From Hyphomicrobiaceae bacterium UBA4460 (GTDB lineage Bacteria > Pseudomonadota > Alphaproteobacteria > Rhizobiales > Methyloligellaceae), in NCBI GenBank assembly GCA_002390155.1, contig DGOS01000052.1, positions 1-16,275 on the forward strand: a stretch of DNA of 16,275 nucleotides, given 5' to 3'. Below are positions 1 to 6,123 of this stretch, in pieces. Numbering within the stretch: position 1 is the stretch's first letter; each line of letters starts with the position of its first letter. The notes below the pieces were generated by a model that saw nothing but the letters and a program-made list of their open reading frames with translations, did no database searches and had not been told where the DNA came from. Both the position numbers and the translations under genes were made by a program.

Positions 1-260
1 AGCTCTTGCGGCACCAGGCCGATCATGGCGCGCGCCGCCCGGTAGTCGGTGACGATATCGTGCCCGCCGACCGTCACCGCGCCTGAGCTCGGTGTCACGA
101 TGCCGCAAATGATACTGATGAGTGTGGTCTTGCCTGCGCCGTTGGGCCCGAGCAACGCGAAGATCTCACCTTTGTCGATGTCGAGGCTGACACCCTTGAG
201 CGCCTCGAAACCCGACTTGTAGGTCTTCGACAGGTCTTTGACGGAGATGATGGGCTGCAT
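1..260 (-). CDS. ABC transporter ATP-binding protein, N-terminal part (runs off the window)
   Basis: This is the first 86 residues of an ABC-type ATPase, which hydrolyses ATP to drive a membrane transporter at the inner membrane. The Walker A motif GPNGAGKTT lies at residues 38-46 and the Q-loop (GLVPQE, Gln85) sits just before the window edge. The signature motif, Walker B and H-loop are outside the window. The spacing between Walker A and the Q-loop and the opening ([13 protein letters not shown]) resemble ABC-2 or drug/polysaccharide exporter ATPases, but the substrate cannot be told from this fragment. The ATG at 258-260 begins a typical ATPase N-terminus. The gene follows the 134-aa gene on the same strand after 74 bases, so it may be the distal gene of that cluster. 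A permease gene would be expected further along, beyond the window. Confidence 0.93.
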   Translation of the reverse strand, partial: MQPIISVKDLSKTYKSGFEALKGVSLDIDKGEIFALLGPNGAGKTTLISIICGIVTPSSGAVTVGGHDIVTDYRAARAMIGLVPQE

Positions 261-334
261 GAGACCAAACAGGGCAGGGCGGTGGGGGCGAAGACGCCTT
301 CCATCGGCGGTGAGTGAGGCAACAATGGGGTCGG

Positions 335-739
335 TCAGTCCGAGGCGGCTTCTAGTTTAAAGTGATCGACCACACTTGGCTGAATCACTTTTGCATGAAG
401 TGACAGCAGGACGAGTTGTGCGTCGAGATTCGTGCCGTGGGCCAAGGCCGCGTCGATCCTCCGCTCGACGGCTTCCGTCAGCTTCTCACCGTTCGCTCCG
501 GCAAAACCATTTGCGCCGATCATGCAATAGGCGATGATTTCGGCCGCGGCACGGGAGGCGTCCGGGCTGGGCTCGCCGCCACCGTTCTCATCCATCAGGC
601 TCCGCACCGCTGTGAGCTTCACGGCCTCAGGAACCAGTTTGGGATGAAGGTCCACGGCGCGCAGATCCGCGTCGAAGACGCGCAAGGCAGGCGACCGGCC
701 GAACAGCCCGAAAAAGCCTAAAGAGAGCGCGGGCCTCAT
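335..739 (-). CDS. conserved hypothetical protein, 134 aa, coupled to the sugar dehydrogenase
   Basis: I do not recognise this family. The ATG at 737-739 overlaps the TGA stop of the upstream sugar dehydrogenase (ATGA, four bases), which implies translational coupling. The open frame extends further upstream inside the dehydrogenase gene, but that part is an arginine-rich shadow of it. The protein begins with a short hydrophobic stretch ([14 protein letters not shown]), too short and uninterrupted by charge patterns typical of a signal peptide. It then carries a soluble, probably helical region with alternating acidic and alanine-rich segments, including [20 protein letters not shown], and a single cysteine in the segment [13 protein letters not shown]. 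No catalytic or metal motif is visible. Context suggests a role linked to the dehydrogenase or to the ABC ATPase that follows, but this is inference from position only. Confidence 0.72.
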   Translation of the reverse strand: MRPALSLGFFGLFGRSPALRVFDADLRAVDLHPKLVPEAVKLTAVRSLMDENGGGEPSPDASRAAAEIIAYCMIGANGFAGANGEKLTEAVERRIDAALAHGTNLDAQLVLLSLHAKVIQPSVVDHFKLEAASD

Positions 740-1929
740 GGGGCGGCGGGCGTCATCCGCAGCACCTTGCCGTCGCCCTCGTCGGTGAGCGCGTAGACGG
801 AGCCGTCCGGCCCTTGCGCCACGTCGCGGATGCGGGCGTCCAAGGGGATTCTCTCCTCCTCCTTTGCCGTCTCGCCGTCGAGGCTGAGCCGCACGAGCCC
901 TTGCGATGACAGACCGCTGATCAGGAGATTCCCTTTCCAGCCAGGGATAGGGTTCGCGGTCCAGCCCGGGACAGGCTCGCCCGTGTAGAACGCGGTGCCG
1001 GATGGCGAGATCACGGGCGTCCACTGGTGCAGCGGGGCCGTGAACTCCGGACGCGTCGGCGGATCGGCAATCTTCTCACCGCTATACTGATCGCCCCAGC
1101 TCACGTCGGGCCACCCATAGTTGACCCCGGGCGCGGCGATATTCAGTTCGTCACCGCCGCGTGGTCCGAATTCCGTTTGCCAAAGCTTGCCGGTCCCTGG
1201 ATGAAACGCGGCGCCTTGGACGTTCCGGTGGCCGTAGGACCAGATCTCGGGCTGCGCATCGTTCTGGCCGATGAAGGGGTTGTCCTCGGGCACGGAGCCG
1301 TCTGGGTTGATCCGGACGATCGTCCCGATGTGGTTTGAAAGATCTTGGACAAGATCGTCGTTGCCGCGGTCGCCAAGGGTCACGAAGAGCGTGCCGTCCG
1401 GCGCAAACTCAAGCCGTCCGCCGAAATGCCTGCCGCCGGTGACTTTTGGCATCTGGCGGAAGATGACCTTCACATCCTCAAGACCGCTATCGGTGAGGCG
1501 CCCACGGGCCAGGGCGGTGCCGGCGCCGTCATCGCCGGCTTCCGCGTAAGTGAGATAGACGAGACCGTTCTCCGCGAAGCCCGGGTCGAGCGCCACGTCC
1601 AGAAGGCCGCCTTGGCCCTTGGCCACGACTTCCGGCACGCCCGCGAGCGGTTCCGACAGGGTCCCGTCTGGCGACAGGAGCCGCAAGTCGCCGGCCCGCT
1701 CTGTCACCAGCAGGCGTCCATCGGGCAGGAAGGTCATGCCCCAGGGATGATCGAGCCCGCTGGCCAGCGTCTCGACCTTGATCTTGCCGGTCTCGGTCTC
1801 GATGGTCCGATTCTCGGCGACGCAGGCCGCAGGAAGCAGCGATAGCGATACGACCGCCGTGGCTAAGCCAAGCGCGCCCAATCGCCCAAACGCGTGAAAG
1901 ACCTGAGAGAACCGCCCGATCATAACCAT
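736..1929 (-). CDS. PQQ-dependent sugar dehydrogenase (soluble glucose/sorbosone dehydrogenase family)
   Basis: A 397-aa exported six-bladed beta-propeller dehydrogenase of the GSDH (YliI/Asd-like) family, which oxidises aldose sugars in the periplasm with PQQ as cofactor. Residues 1 to about 39 form a signal peptide (hydrophobic core around 18-33, likely cut after the CVA tripeptide). Family motifs follow in order: HPWGMTFLPDGRLLVTERAG (61-80), GGRHFGGRLEF with the likely catalytic base His168, TLGDRG (184-189), SYGHRNVQG (231-239), TEFGPRGGDELN (252-263), GVNYGWP (268-274) and SPSGTAFYTG (308-317). Cys36 lies in a poor lipobox context (LPAAC), so lipidation is doubtful. The third codon is a second possible ATG. 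Residues 319-334 contain an unusual near-duplication (PVPGWTAN, PIPGWKGN). It follows the NUDIX-like gene after 37 bases. The true substrate is unknown. Confidence 0.93.
   Translation of the reverse strand: MVMIGRFSQVFHAFGRLGALGLATAVVSLSLLPAACVAENRTIETETGKIKVETLASGLDHPWGMTFLPDGRLLVTERAGDLRLLSPDGTLSEPLAGVPEVVAKGQGGLLDVALDPGFAENGLVYLTYAEAGDDGAGTALARGRLTDSGLEDVKVIFRQMPKVTGGRHFGGRLEFAPDGTLFVTLGDRGNDDLVQDLSNHIGTIVRINPDGSVPEDNPFIGQNDAQPEIWSYGHRNVQGAAFHPGTGKLWQTEFGPRGGDELNIAAPGVNYGWPDVSWGDQYSGEKIADPPTRPEFTAPLHQWTPVISPSGTAFYTGEPVPGWTANPIPGWKGNLLISGLSSQGLVRLSLDGETAKEEERIPLDARIRDVAQGPDGSVYALTDEGDGKVLRMTPAAP
928..984 (-). repeat. 24-bp degenerate tandem duplication inside the sugar dehydrogenase gene
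   Basis: Bases 937-960 and 961-984 form two adjacent 24-bp units that agree at 17 of 24 positions by eye. In the protein this gives PVPGWTAN followed by PIPGWKGN (residues 319-334). Other members of this family usually have a single FPxWxGN-like segment here, so the unit looks like an in-frame duplication. Confidence 0.55.
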
Positions 1930-1966
1930 TCCATGTCGTTCCTTCGCTCTTGGTCTTCAAGGCCCG

Positions 1967-2977
1967 TTAGGTGCGGGTAGCTTTCACGCGCAAGCCCGGT
2001 GCCGGGCGCTCCAAGATCACTTCCCGGCGGAACCTGTAGAGCCGGGCCGGGCGCCCGCCGGTCTGCGTGGAGACATTGCCGGTGGGCTCAACCAGTCCGC
2101 CCCTCTCCACCAGCCGCCGGAAGTTCTGCTTATGCAGCAAGCTCCCAGAGATGGCCTCGACGGTCTTCTGCAGATCGTAAAGCGTGAACTCGGCCGGCAG
2201 CAACTCAAAGACCACGGGACGGTATTTCAGCTTGCCGCGCACGCGCCCCATGGCGGTAGCGAGAATGCGCCGGTGATCGAGCGCCATGGGCCGCCCGATC
2301 TCGGGCAGGTCTGCCCATTGATTGGCCGCCGAGCGGCCGTCGCGCTTGGCCTCCTCGACAAGGCCGGCCTCGTAGAGAAGCTCGTAGCGCTCCAGCACCT
2401 TCTCCTCGTCCCAGCCGCCGCCAATGCCAAAGCCGATCTTCAAACGCTCGGGACGCCGTAACGGCCGCGCGGGTGCGTTCGGTGGCGGCGGGCGCTCCGC
2501 CCACTCTTTGAGGTGCGGTTCAATTTCCTCCGTCAGGATCTCCGGTTTCCCGGCCCGCCAGTCCTCCCAAGGAAAGTAGGTGTACCAAGGCGACCAATGT
2601 GCGCCCATCTTCTCTTCGCCGGCGTCGCGCGTCAGTGCGAGATAGCCGACCGAGAGTGTGTGCGCGCCGCCGGGCTCTGCGTGCCGCCCGCGGTCGCCGA
2701 ACGTATAGAGCTGCTCCGCGTAGCCGAGCTCGATGCCTGTTTGCCGCTTCACCCATTCGCGCAAGCCGATCTCGAGCGTGCGATGCGCGCGCGGCGCGAA
2801 CGGCCCGAAGGGCAGCGCATCGCCCGTGCCGGGTCCCGCCGCGCCCGGACGCGCCACGAGGATGTGCGGCTGCTGATTGCGGACCATGACGATGGCCGCG
2901 TTCAGGCCGAGTTCGATGTGAGGGTCGCTGATGGAGGCGTCCGCGGCGGTTACGTCACTGCCCCGGGGGTTGGCCAT
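1967..2977 (-). CDS. NrtR-like regulator: degenerate NUDIX domain plus C-terminal winged helix
   Basis: A 336-aa protein with two parts. Residues about 20-160 have a NUDIX fold pattern, but the catalytic box is destroyed: around residues 58-82 the segment ending in EWVKRQTGI aligns with REVKEETGI, so the paired metal-binding glutamates are replaced by Arg78 and Gln79. Residues about 240-315 match the winged-helix C-terminus of NrtR-type regulators (ELLPAEFTLYDLQKTVEAI, KQNFRRLVERGGL, GGRPARLYRF). In NrtR the NUDIX part binds ADP-ribose-type ligands and the winged helix binds DNA to control NAD metabolism genes. Family knowledge supports a ligand-sensing repressor rather than a hydrolase; the ligand is inferred. 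A charged, proline-rich linker (about 160-178) joins the parts. The start lies three bases beyond the stop of the tyrosine-phosphatase-like gene, so the two are certainly co-transcribed. Confidence 0.85.
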   Translation of the reverse strand: MANPRGSDVTAADASISDPHIELGLNAAIVMVRNQQPHILVARPGAAGPGTGDALPFGPFAPRAHRTLEIGLREWVKRQTGIELGYAEQLYTFGDRGRHAEPGGAHTLSVGYLALTRDAGEEKMGAHWSPWYTYFPWEDWRAGKPEILTEEIEPHLKEWAERPPPPNAPARPLRRPERLKIGFGIGGGWDEEKVLERYELLYEAGLVEEAKRDGRSAANQWADLPEIGRPMALDHRRILATAMGRVRGKLKYRPVVFELLPAEFTLYDLQKTVEAISGSLLHKQNFRRLVERGGLVEPTGNVSTQTGGRPARLYRFRREVILERPAPGLRVKATRT

Positions 2978-2980
2978 GGC

Positions 2981-3508
2981 TTATGCGGCGTGCCGCGCGG
3001 GAAGCGAAAACACTTTTCCTTCCTCGGCGAGTTGGCCGCGGCCGATATGCTCGACCGCCGCGTTCATGCGGCCGCTGCGCTCAAGCACGGCGTCTGCAAG
3101 AGCCACGAGACGGCGGTTGGGATAAGCGGTGGGCGAAGCGCGGCGCAGCGCCCGGGCAAGCGCATGCTCGTCCGTCTCAGGGTTCAGCGCACATAGAGAT
3201 ATAAAGGCACCCGCCGTCGAGCGGCTGATGCCGGCCCAGCAATGGATCAGGAGAGGCGCGCGTTGGTCCCAGTCGCGGGCGAACTGGATGAGCTCGGCCA
3301 CATGGGTCTCCGTTGGCACCACCAGCCCGTCTTGCGGCGCGCTGATGTCGTTCATGGCGAGCCTCAAATGCTGCTTCCTGCCGATGGTGGGGGGCGTGTC
3401 GATGAGGGTCTCGCCGTTGATGAGCGTCACCAGATGGCTGATCTGGGCGTCCACGACCGTGGTCTCGACCAGGCTCAGCGGCGAAACGAAGATGGTATCC
3501 GGCGTCAT
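2981..3508 (-). CDS. tyrosine-phosphatase-like protein (COG5350-type)
   Basis: A 175-aa predicted cytoplasmic phosphatase of the Cys-based family. The active-site loop is HCWAGISRS: nucleophile Cys90, five residues, then Arg96, the C-x5-R P-loop. The likely general acid is Asp54 in LRLAMNDISAP, as in dual-specificity-like phosphatases. I chose the ATG at 3506-3508 because AAGGTG lies six bases upstream and the protein then begins directly with the first strand (TIFVSPLSLVE). An in-frame ATG at 3551-3553 would add 15 charged residues and has only a weak ribosome binding site. The gene sits between the HD hydrolase (82-base gap) and the NUDIX-like regulator (3-base gap). The natural substrate is unknown; a phosphorylated small molecule or nucleotide is as likely as a phosphoprotein given the neighbours. 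Confidence 0.88.
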   Translation of the reverse strand: MTPDTIFVSPLSLVETTVVDAQISHLVTLINGETLIDTPPTIGRKQHLRLAMNDISAPQDGLVVPTETHVAELIQFARDWDQRAPLLIHCWAGISRSTAGAFISLCALNPETDEHALARALRRASPTAYPNRRLVALADAVLERSGRMNAAVEHIGRGQLAEEGKVFSLPARHAA

Positions 3509-3514
3509 GGCCGG

Positions 3515-3520
3515 CACCTT
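3515..3520 (-). promoter_or_regulatory. ribosome binding site deciding the phosphatase start
   Basis: AAGGTG on the minus strand, six bases before the ATG at 3508. It supports this start over the upstream in-frame ATG at 3553. Confidence 0.55.
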
Positions 3521-3590
3521 AGTTCGATCTTTCTCAGAAATCAGCGTGTCCATTTGAACCTATCGAATCGCATGCAAGTCCCCACAGCCT

Positions 3591-4205
3591 TCATCTGGCA
3601 AGCTCATGATACCGTTTCAAGAACCTTGCCTGCCCTTCTGCCGCGGGAAGTGGGCTTAACTGGGTCAGCCAGGTCACAAGTTTGGGACTGAGGCCCTTCG
3701 GCGCCCCAAAGAACCGCCTGGCCTCGTCGAGGGAGAACCCGGCAAGGCCGGTGGCTTCGAAATAGGCGGCGGCTTTGTCGGCGCGCTTGATGAGCTTGGT
3801 GGTGGCGTCGGGAAGCGCCGGCGGTAGGCCGAAGCGCACATGGATGGCACCGAGCAGCCTTGCTTCAAATGCGTGGTAGTCCAGGGACAGCGCCGCCTTG
3901 AACGGGCTGATCAAGTCGCCAATCACATATTCGGGGGCGTCATGGAGCAGGGCCGCGAGCCGGTACTCCCGTGAGAGCGATCCATCGATGTCTCCGGCGA
4001 TCTCCTCCACGAGCAGGCTGTGCTCCGCCACGGAGAATGTGTAGTCGCCGGACGTTTGTCCGTTCCAGCGTGCCACTCGCGCCAAGCCATGCGCAATGTC
4101 CTCGATCTCAATGTCGAGCGGAGAGGGATCGAGCAGGTCGAGCCGGCGTCCGCTCAGCATGCGTTGCCAAGCACGTGGCGCAGTCTTCCCGGACACGTTG
4201 TTCAT
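3591..4205 (-). CDS. HD-domain hydrolase, YfbR-like nucleotidase
   Basis: A 204-aa HD-superfamily metal-dependent phosphohydrolase. The metal ligands are visible in order: His62 in SVAEHS, His88-Asp89 in LLHDAPE, and Asp143 in KRADKAA. The combination of ARW (45-47), SVAEHS, ALLHDAPEYVIGD and the late KRADKAAAYFEA is typical of YfbR-type 5'-deoxynucleotidases, which remove phosphate from deoxynucleoside monophosphates in the cytoplasm. Substrate here is inferred from the family only. The N-terminal 30 residues (RAWQRMLSGRRLDLLDPSP) are an extension common in alphaproteobacterial members. It is the first gene of the minus-strand cluster and faces the DUF2188 gene across an AT-richer divergent region, so the cluster's promoter probably lies at 4206-4370. 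Confidence 0.9.
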   Translation of the reverse strand: MNNVSGKTAPRAWQRMLSGRRLDLLDPSPLDIEIEDIAHGLARVARWNGQTSGDYTFSVAEHSLLVEEIAGDIDGSLSREYRLAALLHDAPEYVIGDLISPFKAALSLDYHAFEARLLGAIHVRFGLPPALPDATTKLIKRADKAAAYFEATGLAGFSLDEARRFFGAPKGLSPKLVTWLTQLSPLPAAEGQARFLKRYHELAR

Positions 4206-4304
4206 CTGCTTTCAGTACTCATCATGACTCGCCGAGACACTGAGCGAGTTCGCGCAAATGAGTCAAATGGCGTCATTGAGAAAAACGGTAGACGATCTGC
4301 GTCC

Positions 4305-4317
4305 TGAATGTCATTCA
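4305..4317. promoter_or_regulatory. perfect 13-bp palindrome in a divergent intergenic region (candidate operator)
   Basis: TGAATG-T-CATTCA is a perfect inverted repeat with a one-base centre. It lies between the HD hydrolase start (4205) and the preferred DUF2188 start (4371). Further TCATT cores occur at 4273-4277 and 4326-4330 and the complement AATGA at 4257-4261. A second dyad, ACTCGC/GCGAGT, is at 4227-4232 and 4244-4249. These are suitable for a dimeric regulator, possibly the NUDIX-like winged-helix protein encoded in the cluster; that link is inference. Confidence 0.4.
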
Positions 4318-4359
4318 TAACCGGCTCATTGGAGAGAGTGACAAGTGAAATAGAGAGTT

Positions 4360-4365
4360 GGGAGG
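4360..4365 (+). promoter_or_regulatory. ribosome binding site deciding the DUF2188 start
   Basis: GGGAGG lies five bases before the ATG at 4371. It favours that start over an earlier in-frame ATG at 4308, which lies inside the 13-bp palindrome. Confidence 0.65.
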
Positions 4366-4370
4366 CCATC

Positions 4371-4610
4371 ATGGCGAAACTGCCCAGGTTTTCGCTCAGC
4401 TACAACAATAAGAATAGAAAGTGGGAGCTGAAGCGCGAGGGATCCGGTGAAGTGGTTAGGCGGTTCAAGACCAAAGCCGCCGCGATCAAGGGGGGCGTGC
4501 TGGAAAGAGCCGTCAAGAAGTTAGGCTCGGTTCGCATTCGCAAGCGCGACGGCAAGATTCAAGAAGAGCGCACCTATCCACGCAGCATGGACCCACGCGG
4601 CCGCGGCTGA
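4371..4610 (+). CDS. DUF2188 domain small protein
   Basis: A 79-aa basic protein matching the DUF2188 pattern: an N-terminal beta hairpin (RFSLSYNNKNRKWELKREGS), then RRFKTKAAAIKGG with a helix, then VRIRKRDGKIQEERTYP. The last element is the family hallmark in which DG-x-I precedes ERTY. The family has no established biochemical function. The start at 4371 is supported by a strong ribosome binding site; a longer reading frame from 4308 would add 21 residues unlike the family. The gene is divergent from the HD hydrolase cluster and converges on tag, whose stop is only six bases away. The basic charge would allow nucleic acid binding, but I see no specific motif for it. Confidence 0.82.
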   Translation: MAKLPRFSLSYNNKNRKWELKREGSGEVVRRFKTKAAAIKGGVLERAVKKLGSVRIRKRDGKIQEERTYPRSMDPRGRG

Positions 4611-4641
4611 CATCACTTAAAGCGCGGTGCACGCCGCGTGG
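4593..4641. terminator. 8-bp inverted repeat spanning two convergent stop codons
   Basis: CCACGCGG at 4593-4600 pairs perfectly with CCGCGTGG at 4634-4641, with a 33-base loop that contains the ends of both the DUF2188 and tag genes. A small CCGCGG palindrome lies inside at 4601-4606. No T-run follows on either strand, so factor-independent termination is unproven; a two-way transcription barrier is possible. Confidence 0.28.
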
Positions 4642-5198
4642 CGGTGACAGGTCGTCAGGTGATCATTCACCATCCCCGTGGCCTGCATGAAGGCATAGAC
4701 GATCGTCGGCCCGCAGAACTTAAAGCCCCGAGACTTAAGCTCCTTGGAGATGGCGCGTGACAGCGCCGTCTCCGCGGGCACTTGGTCCATGGCTTCGTAG
4801 CGGTTGACGATCGGCTTGCCGTCGACGAAGTCCCACAAGAAGGCCGAGAAGCCCGGGCCCGTCTCCATCATCTCAAGCCACACGCGCGCCGACGCAATCG
4901 TCCCCTCGATCTTCATGCGGTTGCGCACGATGCTCGCGTCCTGCATCAGGGTCTCGACCTTCTTGGCGTTGTAGCGCGCGATCTTCTCGGGCGCGAAGTC
5001 GTCGAAGGCACGGCGGAAGGCCTCGCGCTTGCGCAAGATGGTGATCCAAGCGAGTCCGGCCTGAAAGCCGTCGAGGATGAGCTTTTCGTAGAGCGCGCGG
5101 TCGTCGCGTTCAGGCACGCCCCATTCCTCGTCGTGGTAAGCCACGTAGAGCGGGTCTGTGCCCGGCCACGGGCAGTTCTTTTGCGCCGCGTCCGTCAT
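4617..5198 (-). CDS. tag: DNA-3-methyladenine glycosylase I
   Basis: A 193-aa base-excision repair enzyme that removes N3-methyladenine from DNA. It aligns almost without gaps to E. coli Tag, shifted by five residues. The zinc ligands are Cys9, His22, His180 and Cys184 (NDHLTTC), matching E. coli Cys4, His17, His175 and Cys179. Aromatic pocket residues Trp11, Tyr21 and Trp51 are kept (E. coli Trp6, Tyr16, Trp46). The residue matching E. coli Glu38, which contacts the base, is Asp43 in LILDGFQAGLAW. The start codon overlaps the ygfZ stop by four bases (ATGA), so translation is probably coupled. It ends convergently with the DUF2188 gene, six bases apart. Confidence 0.96.
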   Translation of the reverse strand: MTDAAQKNCPWPGTDPLYVAYHDEEWGVPERDDRALYEKLILDGFQAGLAWITILRKREAFRRAFDDFAPEKIARYNAKKVETLMQDASIVRNRMKIEGTIASARVWLEMMETGPGFSAFLWDFVDGKPIVNRYEAMDQVPAETALSRAISKELKSRGFKFCGPTIVYAFMQATGMVNDHLTTCHRHAACTAL

Positions 5199-6046
5199 GC
5201 GGGTACGTCGAACTGCGCGAATGCAGGTTTGTGCAGCGTAATTGCAGTTTCGCCCGCCGTAAGCTTCGTGCCTTTGGCCGATGCGTCGGCCGCGCGGTCG
5301 AGGCGAAGCAGCGCCAGTCCAAACTGCCCATCCACCGAACCGATCCTGCCAATCGGCAAGTCGCCGGCGCGCACCTCGGTGCCCGCCTCAAGAGGCGCAT
5401 CGCCCTCCACGGGGACCACGCGCTTGCGGGTCGTGCCACGATGTTGCATGCGCGATACGACCTCCTGGCCAACAAAGCAGCCCTTCTCGAAATCGACCCC
5501 GTTCAGCTGATCGAACAGGGCCTCATGCGGGAAGCTATCGCCAAGTGCGAAGTCGCGTCCGCCCTCCGGTACGCCGAGCCGGATGCGGTGCGCGTGGTAG
5601 GCTCCTGCGCCGCTCTCATCGCACCCGCCAATCGTACTTCCCTTCGGCAATAGAATGCGTGTGCCGAGCGCCGCAAGGCGTGGGTCGGCGAAGGAGGTCG
5701 CGCCCTCTGGCAAATCGGCCGTGCCGTCCCAGACAGCAGCAACCTGAAGGTCCGGCACCTCCGCGATTTCGACCGCAGCTCGCAAGCGATAGAAGCCCAG
5801 CCGCGTCGACAACTCAGGAAGCGTGTCCTTTGCCGCCTCGATGAGAAAGCCGCCGTCGTCCGCCACCACGAAAAAGTCGAACAGAATCTTGCCTTGCGGG
5901 GTCAATAGGGCCGCATGGACGGCTCCGCCGTCCTCTGTCTTGTCGAGGTCGCTGGTGATGATCCCTTGCAGGAACTTGGCCGCGTCCGCGCCAGTCACGC
6001 GCAAAGCCCCGCGATCCAAAAGAAGCGCTGCTTGGCAATGGCTCAT
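5195..6046 (-). CDS. ygfZ: folate-binding protein YgfZ (Fe-S/tRNA-modification accessory)
   Basis: A 283-aa GcvT-like protein of the YgfZ/IBA57 family, which uses folate and supports iron-sulfur enzymes such as the tRNA methylthiotransferase MiaB. The hallmark KGCFVGQE is at residues 188-195, followed by VSRMQHRGTTRKR. The N-terminal part has the usual LRVTGADAAKFLQGIITSDL and LLTPQGKILFDFFV segments. I chose the ATG at 6044-6046: it has GAAGG at suitable distance, and the extra 25 residues from the earlier ATG at 6121 are not family-like and would leave only two bases before the divergent pyrC start. The gene is the first of a two-gene unit with tag. It is divergent from pyrC with a 77-base gap. 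Confidence 0.93.
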   Translation of the reverse strand: MSHCQAALLLDRGALRVTGADAAKFLQGIITSDLDKTEDGGAVHAALLTPQGKILFDFFVVADDGGFLIEAAKDTLPELSTRLGFYRLRAAVEIAEVPDLQVAAVWDGTADLPEGATSFADPRLAALGTRILLPKGSTIGGCDESGAGAYHAHRIRLGVPEGGRDFALGDSFPHEALFDQLNGVDFEKGCFVGQEVVSRMQHRGTTRKRVVPVEGDAPLEAGTEVRAGDLPIGRIGSVDGQFGLALLRLDRAADASAKGTKLTAGETAITLHKPAFAQFDVPA

Positions 6047-6123
6047 GGAGCGCCCTTCTGTTCCGAAAATGCGGGAATCGTGTGAGCATAGGCGCTGACT
6101 CTTAGAAAGACCGGACCGCACCC

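Noticed and set aside
287..298. GGCG-AAGA-CGCC as a terminator between the 134-aa gene and the ABC ATPase gene
   Set aside because: Only a four-base stem and no T-run on the relevant strand.
740..1024. Upstream extension of the 134-aa gene to a 229-aa protein
   Set aside because: The extra part lies inside the sugar dehydrogenase gene in another frame and is arginine-rich shadow sequence; the ATG at 739 in an ATGA overlap is the natural start.
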